Source of the DNA: Pseudorhodobacter antarcticus
Lineage (GTDB): Bacteria; Pseudomonadota; Alphaproteobacteria; Rhodobacterales; Rhodobacteraceae
Direction of reading: 5' to 3'
NCBI GenBank assembly: GCA_945897655.1
Contig: CAMDHB010000145.1
Coordinates: 1 to 8,081 of the forward strand
Length of the DNA stretch: 8,081 bases
Positions 1 through 6,487 of this stretch are shown piece by piece; position 1 is the first letter of the stretch, and every line of letters begins with the position of its first letter. The position numbers were made by a program, and so were the translations under genes. The notes under the pieces are model-generated. The model saw nothing but the letters and a program-made list of their open reading frames with translations. It did not search any database and was not told where the DNA came from.

Positions 1-15
1 TTCGGCCAGACCGGG

Positions 16-1446
16 TCAACCAACAAGCGACTTGGCGGCGGCAATCGCCGCAGGTTCGATCCCAAAGAAGTTGATTATGCCCAAAAGCATCATCGCCGAC
101 ACCGCCACTAAGGCAAACCATTGCACCGGAACCATGCGGCTTTGGGCGCCCTCAACCTCGGCGCCAAAGTACATGAAGAATACGATGCGTAGGTAATAGA
201 ACGCCCCGATGACAGAAGCGACGGCGCCAGACACTGCCAGCCAAGCCATATCAGCATCCACCGCGGCCTTCAGCACATAGAATTTGCCGAAAAAGCCCAG
301 CATCGGCGGAACGCCGGCGAGGCTGAACAACAAGACCAGCATTGCCAGGGCCTTCAGCGGCTCACGCTTGGAAAACTGGTTCAGGCTGCCTATGTCGGTG
401 ACCGGGCGCCCATCCTTCTCCATCGACAGGATGAAGGCAAAGGTGCCGACGTTCATCGTGACATAGATTGCCATGTAAATGAGCATGGCCTGCACGCCAG
501 TTTCTGTTCCGGCCGCTAGACCCATCAGCGCGAAACCCATGTGGGCAATCGAGGAATAGGCCATCAGACGCTTGATGTCGGTCTGCCCGATCGCTGCAAT
601 GGCCCCAAGGAACATCGACGCAACAGACAAGGCAGCCAGTACCTGCCCCCATTGTGCCCCGATACCACCAAAGGCGTCCTGAACCAAACGTGCAATCAAC
701 GCCATCGCGGCCACTTTGGGTGCGGTAGCAAAGAACGCGGTAACTGGCGTCGGTGCGCCTTCATAGACGTCTGGCGTCCACATGTGGAAAGGAGCCGCCG
801 ATACCTTGAACGCCAGGCCCGACAGCATGAACACCAAGCCCAGCAAAAGGCCGATCGGCACATCGTGCGCAACCGTGGTCAGAATACCCGAGAAGAGCGT
901 TGTCCCTGCATACCCGTAAACCAGTGACGCACCATAAAGGAGCAGACCGGATGAAAGGGCCCCAAGTACAAAGTATTTCAGTCCAGCCTCGGTCGACTTG
1001 GCGCTGTCACGCTGCAACGTCGCAACTACGTACAGGGCAAGCGACTGAAGCTCCAAGCCCATGTAAAGGGCCATCAGGTCGCCCGCCGATACCATCACCA
1101 TCATACCAACAACCGACAGGGTAATCAGGATCGGATACTCGAACCGCCCAAGGCCACGCCGCGCCATGAAATCGCGTGACACAACCAGGACCGCGGCCGC
1201 TGACACCAATATCATGACTTGGACAAACCGGGCAAAGGCGTCATCGACGAACATGCCACCAAAAGCCACTCTTGTGCCGCTTTGCCCCACACCGATCCAC
1301 AGTGCCAAGGCAACCATCAGACCCGCCGTGGCCCAAGTCAGTGCATCGGTCAGGTTGTCCTTGCCGGTGTAGACAGCGACCAAAAGCGAAGCCATTGCAA
1401 AAAGCGACAGGATCAGCTCTGGCAGAGCAATTGCGAAGTCAGACAT
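16..1446 (-). CDS. nuoN: NADH-quinone oxidoreductase subunit N, proximal antiporter-like subunit (NuoN/Nqo14/ND2)
   Basis: Antiporter-like proton-pumping subunit nearest to NuoK and NuoJ, and the last structural gene of the complex. It is 476 residues from the chosen start, or 478 if the first of three consecutive ATG codons (1452) is used. Length and about 14 helices fit the family. Conserved residues in the chosen numbering are Glu132 in YMGLELQSLALYV, Lys157 in AGLKYFVLGALSSG, Lys214 in LAFKVSAAPFHMWTPDVYEG and Lys244 in FATAPKVAAM. They correspond to E. coli Glu133, Lys158, Lys217 and Lys247. The antiporter-family motif IGQTDIKRLMAYSSIAHMG lies at 286-304. The gene starts 12 bases after the nuoM stop, with GAAGGA overlapping that stop. 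Its TGA is at 18-16. Only 15 bases follow inside the window, with no visible terminator. Confidence 0.96.
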   Translation of the reverse strand: MSDFAIALPELILSLFAMASLLVAVYTGKDNLTDALTWATAGLMVALALWIGVGQSGTRVAFGGMFVDDAFARFVQVMILVSAAAVLVVSRDFMARRGLGRFEYPILITLSVVGMMVMVSAGDLMALYMGLELQSLALYVVATLQRDSAKSTEAGLKYFVLGALSSGLLLYGASLVYGYAGTTLFSGILTTVAHDVPIGLLLGLVFMLSGLAFKVSAAPFHMWTPDVYEGAPTPVTAFFATAPKVAAMALIARLVQDAFGGIGAQWGQVLAALSVASMFLGAIAAIGQTDIKRLMAYSSIAHMGFALMGLAAGTETGVQAMLIYMAIYVTMNVGTFAFILSMEKDGRPVTDIGSLNQFSKREPLKALAMLVLLFSLAGVPPMLGFFGKFYVLKAAVDADMAWLAVSGAVASVIGAFYYLRIVFFMYFGAEVEGAQSRMVPVQWFALVAVSAMMLLGIINFFGIEPAAIAAAKSLVG

Positions 1447-1454
1447 CATCATGG

Positions 1455-1460
1455 TCCTTC
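1455..1460 (-). promoter_or_regulatory. Ribosome binding site deciding the nuoN start
   Basis: GAAGGA on the minus strand overlaps the nuoM stop codon. Three ATG codons in a row follow, at 1452, 1449 and 1446. The spacing to them is two, five and eight bases. The first is too close, so the second or third ATG is the likely start, and I favour the third. Confidence 0.6.
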
Positions 1461-2994
1461 ACTCGACCGCCGCAACGGTTTCGACCGTTGGGACAGAAGC
1501 ACGGAATTCGGTAATCAGCGCGCCAACCGACGCACCCGTGATATCGGTCACTACTGCCGGGTAAACGCCCAACAGCAGTGTCATCACAACCAGCGGCGCC
1601 ATTATCATGCGCTCTCGGCGCGACATATCACCGATGGTATTCAGGCCTTCCTTGACGAGCGCGCCGAATGCGACCCGGCGATACAGCCACAGGCCATAGG
1701 CCGCTGACAGGATCACACCCGAAGTCGCTACAGCCGCAACCAAAGTATCGACCTGGAATATCCCCATCAGAACCAGAAACTCACCGACGAACCCCGAGGT
1801 TCCTGGCAAACCGACATTGGCCATGGTGAAAAACATGAAGACAAGTGCGTAGGCGGGCATCCGGTTCACAAGACCGCCGTAGGCCGAAATCTCGCGCGTG
1901 TGCATCCTGTCATAGATAACACCAACCGACAGAAACATTGCGGCAGAGATGAAGCCGTGGCTTAGCATCTGGAAAATCGCACCGTCCACGCCCTGCTGGT
2001 TGACCGTGAAAATCCCCATCGTCACATAGCCCATATGAGCGACCGAGGAATAGGCGACGAGTTTCTTCATGTCGGTCTGCACCAGAGCCACCAACGAAGT
2101 GTAGACGATTGCGATTGCCGACAGCCAGAACACCATTGGCGCCCAGAGGTCCGAGGCCACCGGGAACATCGGTAGGCTGAACCTCAGGAAACCATAGCCC
2201 CCCATCTTAAGGAGGATGGCCGCAAGTACAACAGACCCAGCCGTTGGCGCCTGAACATGGGCATCGGGCAACCAGGTGTGCACCGGCCACATCGGCATCT
2301 TGACCGCAAAGCTGGCAAAGAAGGCCAGAAACAGCAATGTCTGCAAGCCACCCGTTACATGCAATCCCAGCACCCAGATCGGCTGGTGGTCAAAATCAAA
2401 GGCCATCAGCGCCGGGATATCGGTTGTCTTGGCCGCCCAATACATCGCCACCATGGCAACCAGCATCAGGACCGAGCCGAAGAAGGTGTACAAGAAGAAC
2501 TTGAATGCCGCATAGATGCGATCCTTGCCGCCCCAAATCCCGATGATCAGGAACATCGGGATCAGACCGGCCTCAAAGAACACATAGAACAGCACCAGAT
2601 CCAGCGCGCAGAACACGCCAAGCATCAGCGTTTCCAAGAGCAGGAACGCGATCATGTAATCCTTGACCCTCGTTTCCACATTCCAACAGGCCGCAATAGT
2701 GATTGGCATCAGGAAGGTCGTCAGCATGACGAACAGGATCGAAATCCCATCTACACCCATCTTGTAATGCAATCCCAGAACCCAAAGATGATCCTCGACA
2801 AACTGGAACCCGGTATTAGTTGGGTCGAACCGCTTCAGCAGGACCAAAGACAAAAGCAGGCTCAGCACCGTCGCCGCCAGGGCCACCCATTTGGCATTGC
2901 GCGCTGTCGCCTCGTCATTGCCACGCAGGAACAGCGCCAGAATGGCCGCTGCAACCGCCGGAATGAAGGTGATGATCGAGAGGAGATTGTCCAT
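1459..2994 (-). CDS. nuoM: NADH-quinone oxidoreductase subunit M, middle antiporter-like subunit (NuoM/Nqo13/ND4)
   Basis: Proton-pumping subunit between NuoL and NuoN in the membrane arm. It is 511 residues, almost the same length as the E. coli protein (509), with about 14 hydrophobic helices. The conserved channel residues are present: Glu141 in FFEAGLIPMF, Lys232 in FAVKMPMWPVHTWLPDAH, Lys263 in LLKMGGYGFLR, His346 in MLSHGFISAAMF and Glu405 in GFVGEFLVL. These correspond to E. coli Glu144, Lys234, Lys265, His348 and Glu407. The motif LVQTDMKKLVAYSSVAHMG (304-322) is shared with NuoL and NuoN. The ATG overlaps the nuoL stop by one base and has GGAGGA at 3008-3003, eight bases upstream. 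The hydrophilic C-terminal tail (about 485-511) carries no recognised motif. No truncation or frameshift is seen. Confidence 0.97.
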   Translation of the reverse strand: MDNLLSIITFIPAVAAAILALFLRGNDEATARNAKWVALAATVLSLLLSLVLLKRFDPTNTGFQFVEDHLWVLGLHYKMGVDGISILFVMLTTFLMPITIAACWNVETRVKDYMIAFLLLETLMLGVFCALDLVLFYVFFEAGLIPMFLIIGIWGGKDRIYAAFKFFLYTFFGSVLMLVAMVAMYWAAKTTDIPALMAFDFDHQPIWVLGLHVTGGLQTLLFLAFFASFAVKMPMWPVHTWLPDAHVQAPTAGSVVLAAILLKMGGYGFLRFSLPMFPVASDLWAPMVFWLSAIAIVYTSLVALVQTDMKKLVAYSSVAHMGYVTMGIFTVNQQGVDGAIFQMLSHGFISAAMFLSVGVIYDRMHTREISAYGGLVNRMPAYALVFMFFTMANVGLPGTSGFVGEFLVLMGIFQVDTLVAAVATSGVILSAAYGLWLYRRVAFGALVKEGLNTIGDMSRRERMIMAPLVVMTLLLGVYPAVVTDITGASVGALITEFRASVPTVETVAAVE

Positions 2995-5081
2995 CAGTGT
3001 GCTCCTCCCGAGAGCGTCATCCAGGTGATCAGAATTCCGATGCCGATCACCATCGCGAAAGCATAGGTAAAGATATAGCCGGACTGCATCCGCCCAGCGA
3101 GACGGGTGAAGAACGGAATGATGCCCATGGCAATACCGTTCAGCGTGCCATCAATCACATCACCATCGCCGCGCTTCCACAGGAACTTTCCCAGCCAATT
3201 TGCGCTGCGCACGAACAGCACGTCATAGACCTCGTCGAAGTACCATTTGTTCAACAAGAACCGATAGAGCGGCGCCTGCTGCCGCGCCAACTGGCCCGGC
3301 AGATGCGGGCTGCGGATATAGAACAACCACGCCAACCCCAACCCAAGCACCATCGCAACAAAGGGCGATACCTTGACCCATGCCGGCGCCTCATGCGCCT
3401 GATGAATGACGGTGTTGTTGTCGCCGATATGGATGGCACCCTGCACCGGCGAAGCATGGCCGGCCTCAGCAGCCGCCTCTGTGGCATGTTCGGTCGTGGT
3501 CGCCTCAGTGGCGGATGCCTCGCCCTCACCGGGCACGGCCGCTTCGTGATGCGCCGCGGGGGCCATCCCGAACCAGTCGCGCATCTTGGCCTCGTCGCCA
3601 AAGAAGTTGCCGTACCAGATCATCCCGGCAAAAACCGCACCCAAGGACAGGACACCGAGGGGCACCAGCATGGTCAGACCCGATTCATGCGCATGGTCGT
3701 GGGTATGATGGTCACCACGTGGTTTGCCATAGAAAGTCATGAACATGAGCCGCCAAGAATAGAAACTGGTCATGAATGCGGCGATCACGAGCATCACGAA
3801 AGCATAGTTTGAACCAACCCAAGCGCTTTCGATCACAGCATCCTTGGACAGGAAGCCAGCAAAACCAATGTGCGTAAGGGGAATGCCAACCCCGGTGATC
3901 GCAAGTGTGCCGATCATCATCATCCAGAAGGTAAACGGCACTTTCTTGCGCAGGCCACCATAGTTGCGCATGTCCTGCTCATGATGCATCGCGGTGATGA
4001 CCGATCCCGCGCCGAGGAACAGCATGGCCTTGAAGAATGCATGGGTGAACAGATGGAACATGGCAACCGAGTAAACGCCGGTTCCCGCCGCCACGAACAT
4101 GTAGCCAAGCTGCGAACAGGTCGAATAGGCGATCACGCGCTTGATATCATTCTGCACCAGACCCACGGTGGCTGCAAAAAAGGCCGTGGTCGCACCGATT
4201 ACAATGATCATCTGCTTGGCATCAGGTGCGTATTCATAAACCGGCGACATGCGGCACACCAGAAACACCCCAGCGGTGACCATAGTGGCCGCATGGATCA
4301 GCGCCGAAACTGGTGTCGGCCCCTCCATCGCGTCGGGCAGCCAGGTGTGCAGGAACAGTTGCGCAGATTTCCCCATGGCCCCAATAAACAGTAGAACACC
4401 AATCAGGTTGGCCGCGTTCCATTCGGTCCACAAGAAATGGATGCTGGTAGTCGACAGCGCTTCGACATTGGCAAAGATGTCGTCAAACCGGATGCTGTCG
4501 GTCAGATAGAACAGTGCGAAAATTCCCAAGGCAAAGCCAAAGTCACCGACCCGGTTGACCACAAACGCCTTGATCGCCGCCGCATTGGCAGTGGGCTTGC
4601 GGTAGTAGAAACCGATCAGCAGATAGGACGCGACGCCAACGCCTTCCCAACCGAAAAACATCTGAACCAGATTGTCAGCGGTGACGAGCGTCAGCATGGC
4701 AAAGGTGAAGAACGACAGGTAAGCAAAGAAGCGCGCTCGATAAGGCTCGTCATGCCCCCAGTTTTCGTCATGCGCCATGTAGCCAAACGAATACAGGTGG
4801 ACCAACGCCGAGACCGAGGTCACCACTACCAGCATGATCGCCGTCAAGCGGTCAAGCCGGATACCCCAATCGGTGGACAATGACCCGCTTTCGATCCAGC
4901 GCAGCAGGGTGATATGCTGGGTTACACCGTCAAAGGTCAGGAACACGTACCAGGACAGGATGGCCGCCAGGAACAACAACCCGGTCGAGATGATCTGCGC
5001 CAATCTCTCACCCAGAAGGGTCCAGAAGAAACCGCAGATCAGCGCACCGACCAGCGGCGCAAGCAGAATGATCGTCGTCAT
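2994..5081 (-). CDS. nuoL: NADH-quinone oxidoreductase subunit L, distal antiporter-like subunit (NuoL/Nqo12/ND5)
   Basis: Most distal proton-pumping subunit, related to Mrp antiporters. It also supplies the long lateral helix along the membrane arm. It is 695 residues, longer than E. coli NuoL (613). Key residues are seen: Glu146 in FFGWEGVGVASYLLIGFYY, Arg177 and Asp180, Lys238 in AMGKSAQ, His263 in LIHAATMVTAG, Lys351 after HLFTHAFF, and Lys413. After the core helices come a His-rich loop (DHHTHDHAHES, 457-467), a membrane segment (about 471-490), an Ala/Glu/Thr/His-rich low-complexity stretch (about 507-548) and another membrane segment (571-589). The lateral-helix region (about 590-668) and a last helix (672-690) follow. 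The extra length lies mainly in the low-complexity stretch. The start lies four bases after the nuoK stop, with AAGGG nine or ten bases upstream. Its TGA shares one base with the nuoM ATG (TGATG). Confidence 0.97.
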   Translation of the reverse strand: MTTIILLAPLVGALICGFFWTLLGERLAQIISTGLLFLAAILSWYVFLTFDGVTQHITLLRWIESGSLSTDWGIRLDRLTAIMLVVVTSVSALVHLYSFGYMAHDENWGHDEPYRARFFAYLSFFTFAMLTLVTADNLVQMFFGWEGVGVASYLLIGFYYRKPTANAAAIKAFVVNRVGDFGFALGIFALFYLTDSIRFDDIFANVEALSTTSIHFLWTEWNAANLIGVLLFIGAMGKSAQLFLHTWLPDAMEGPTPVSALIHAATMVTAGVFLVCRMSPVYEYAPDAKQMIIVIGATTAFFAATVGLVQNDIKRVIAYSTCSQLGYMFVAAGTGVYSVAMFHLFTHAFFKAMLFLGAGSVITAMHHEQDMRNYGGLRKKVPFTFWMMMIGTLAITGVGIPLTHIGFAGFLSKDAVIESAWVGSNYAFVMLVIAAFMTSFYSWRLMFMTFYGKPRGDHHTHDHAHESGLTMLVPLGVLSLGAVFAGMIWYGNFFGDEAKMRDWFGMAPAAHHEAAVPGEGEASATEATTTEHATEAAAEAGHASPVQGAIHIGDNNTVIHQAHEAPAWVKVSPFVAMVLGLGLAWLFYIRSPHLPGQLARQQAPLYRFLLNKWYFDEVYDVLFVRSANWLGKFLWKRGDGDVIDGTLNGIAMGIIPFFTRLAGRMQSGYIFTYAFAMVIGIGILITWMTLSGGAH

Positions 5082-5085
5082 GGTT

Positions 5086-5391
5086 TCAGCCCTTCATCAC
5101 ATTCGCGTCTTCAACTTCAATGGTGCCGCGCGTGCGGAAGAACACCACCAGGATCGCAAGGCCAATCGCAGCCTCAGCCGCCGCGACTGTCAGTACGAAC
5201 ATGGTGAACACCTGCCCCACCAGATCGCCCGACATCGACGAAAAGGCGACGAAGTTGATGTTGACCGCCAGCAGCATCAACTCGATCGACATCAGGATCA
5301 CGATAACATTCTTCCGGTTCAGGAAGATGCCAAAGATCCCGATGACGAACAAAGCCGCCGCCACGATCAGATAATGTTCCAGTCCCACCAT
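5086..5391 (-). CDS. nuoK: NADH-quinone oxidoreductase subunit K (NuoK/Nqo11/ND4L)
   Basis: Smallest membrane subunit of complex I, at 101 residues with three transmembrane helices (about 6-24, 30-50 and 60-84). It forms part of the proton channel near the quinone module. The two essential membrane glutamates are present: Glu37 in LMSIELMLLAVN and Glu73 in AAAEAAIGLAI, equivalent to E. coli Glu36 and Glu72. The ATG is supported by GGAGGG at 5403-5398, six bases upstream, among the clearest ribosome binding sites in the window. This fits a gene that follows a 74-base gap and cannot rely on coupling to nuoJ. The last codons encode MKG, and the AAGGGC within them is the likely ribosome binding site for nuoL, which starts four bases after the nuoK stop. 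Confidence 0.97.
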   Translation of the reverse strand: MVGLEHYLIVAAALFVIGIFGIFLNRKNVIVILMSIELMLLAVNINFVAFSSMSGDLVGQVFTMFVLTVAAAEAAIGLAILVVFFRTRGTIEVEDANVMKG

Positions 5392-5427
5392 TTTCGTCCC
5401 TCCGGGTCTATGCCCGTTATCTTCCGT

Positions 5428-5449
5428 AGAGTGTGCTTTGGCGCACTCT
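5428..5449 (-). promoter_or_regulatory. Imperfect hairpin in the nuoJ-nuoK intergenic gap
   Basis: In the transcript the arms AGAGUGCGC and GCACACUCU flank a CAAA loop. Six outer pairs and two inner pairs form around one C-A mismatch. It is not a rho-independent terminator, because no U tract follows. The nuoK ribosome binding site lies about 25 bases downstream and is not covered by it. It could be a pause, an RNA processing or stability site, or chance. Seen directly; function inferred. Confidence 0.3.
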
Positions 5450-5465
5450 GGTCACCAACCTAAAC

Positions 5466-6080
5466 TTACAGACCCTGCCCGGGCTTCACATCGACCAGTT
5501 CCATCGCCTTGGCCGGGTCGCGCCACATCTGGTGCAACACATTCTGACGCTTGATGTCACGACGATGCCGAAGCGTCAGGACAATGGCGCCAATCATCGC
5601 CACCAGCAGGATCAAGCCCGACAACTGGAACAACATCAGATACTTGTCATAGATCAGCAGACCCAGCGCTCGGGTATTTTCAACCTGCAGCGGATCAGGT
5701 GCCACGGCTCCACGCAGGCCCATCGCTCCCTCAGCCTGAACCCAGGCACCAATACCGAGAGCCAATTGCATCAGGATAACCACCCCGACCAGCAACCCAA
5801 GCGGCATGTACTTGGCCATCTCGCCCTTCAGTTCGGCAAAGTCGATGTCCAGCATCATCACGACGAACAAGAACAGCACGGCTACAGCACCGACGTAGAC
5901 GATAATCAGCAGCATCGCAACGAATTCCGCCCCGAGCAGGACGAACAAGCCCGCCGATGACAGGAATGTCAGGATCAACCAAAGCACCGAATGCACCGGG
6001 TTGCGGGATAGTGTGACCATCAACCCAGCAGCCACAGTGACGATGGCAAAGGCGTAGAACGCCAGTTCAGCAACGGTCAT
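5466..6080 (-). CDS. nuoJ: NADH-quinone oxidoreductase subunit J (NuoJ/Nqo10/ND6)
   Basis: Small membrane subunit that, with NuoH and NuoK, links the quinone site to the antiporter-like subunits. It is 204 residues long with five hydrophobic segments, slightly longer than the E. coli protein because of a charged C-terminal tail (about 171-204, beginning RHRRDIKRQN). The hallmark third helix, whose pi-bulge switches during turnover, lies in residues 53-77, with the conserved IIVYVGAVAVLFLFVVMML and Tyr62. A second family block, ENTRALGLLIYDKY, lies at 134-147. The ATG overlaps the stop of the CMD-like gene as ATGA and has a strong GAGGAG at 6094-6089, eight bases upstream. This gene can therefore start translation independently as well as by coupling. 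The stop is TAA, unlike the TGA of the other genes here, and it is followed by the only sizeable gap in the window. Confidence 0.96.
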   Translation of the reverse strand: MTVAELAFYAFAIVTVAAGLMVTLSRNPVHSVLWLILTFLSSAGLFVLLGAEFVAMLLIIVYVGAVAVLFLFVVMMLDIDFAELKGEMAKYMPLGLLVGVVILMQLALGIGAWVQAEGAMGLRGAVAPDPLQVENTRALGLLIYDKYLMLFQLSGLILLVAMIGAIVLTLRHRRDIKRQNVLHQMWRDPAKAMELVDVKPGQGL

Positions 6081-6487
6081 GGCCGCGTCTCCTCGGTTTC
6101 CGCAAAGACGGCTTGCGCGATCTCAAGCGCCTTTTGCATGGCGGGCACGCCGCCGAACATCGACATCTGCCAGATCACTTCCGCAATCTCGCGCTTGGTC
6201 GCCCCTGTGGCCAAGGCGTTCTGGACCGTTAGTCTGATCTGCGGCTCGCCCACCGGGCCCAGTACTGTCAGGGCGGCGATGGTGACCAAAAACCGGGTCC
6301 GGGCGTCCAGGCCCTCGGGGTTGAAGGTCTTGCCAAAGAACATCTCGAGCATGTCCTTGGGCATGGCCGGGAACAGCTTTTCAAACGCCTTGGGGTCGAT
6401 GCCGCCGAACGATGGCGTGAAGGCGCGGGCCATATCCTGGCCCTGCTCCATCATCTTTTTCATCATGCTGGCGAAATCATCGGTCAT
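6077..6487 (-). CDS. Carboxymuconolactone decarboxylase (CMD)-like protein inserted in the nuo operon
   Basis: A 136-residue soluble protein, not a standard complex I subunit. Residues about 58-128 match the CMD/AhpD-like helical fold, with LDARTRFLVTIAAL (60-73), EPQIR (81-85) and ALATGATKREIAEVIWQMSMF (91-111), the pattern seen in PcaC. There is no Cys or His in the whole protein. By eye alignment the AhpD CxxC positions are Gly80 and Gln83, and the following His position is Thr87. Decarboxylase or peroxidase activity is therefore doubtful. The first 55 residues form a Met-rich, probably amphipathic helix and linker (Met1, 8, 9, 12, 13, 19, 42, 46, 49). I chose the start at 6487 because it overlaps the nuoI stop as ATGA and leaves a protein that fits the family. 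A longer in-frame extension to 6670 would overlap most of the C-terminal half of nuoI. No good Shine-Dalgarno precedes the start, so translation probably depends on coupling to nuoI. The Paracoccus nqo cluster, as I recall, has an unidentified ORF at this place. Role unknown. Confidence 0.88.
   Translation of the reverse strand: MTDDFASMMKKMMEQGQDMARAFTPSFGGIDPKAFEKLFPAMPKDMLEMFFGKTFNPEGLDARTRFLVTIAALTVLGPVGEPQIRLTVQNALATGATKREIAEVIWQMSMFGGVPAMQKALEIAQAVFAETEETRP

Noticed and set aside
2257..3066. 269-codon open frame on the plus strand antisense to nuoM
   Set aside because: The product is Gln/His/Arg-rich with no domain, as expected from reading a hydrophobic membrane-protein gene backwards. 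nuoM in the same place is complete and well conserved.
2997..3812. 271-codon open frame on the plus strand antisense to nuoL
   Set aside because: It is a shadow of the G+C-rich nuoL gene, with low-complexity composition, no recognisable family and no operon context on that strand.
5428..5449. Rho-independent terminator after nuoJ
   Set aside because: The stem has a C-A mismatch in the transcript and no U tract follows. The downstream genes belong to the same complex.
5417..5458. 13-codon frame (TTG to TAA) in the nuoJ-nuoK gap
   Set aside because: It is too short, has no ribosome binding site, and overlaps the hairpin. Nothing supports translation.
4834..5463. Plus-strand open frames of 209 and fewer codons across the nuoL-nuoK boundary
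   Set aside because: They overlap conserved nuoL and nuoK codons in full and encode hydrophilic, feature-free sequence.
5392..5465. Internal promoter upstream of nuoK
   Set aside because: A TTGGTG and a GATAAC-like element are present but about 31 bases apart, too far for a sigma-70-type promoter.
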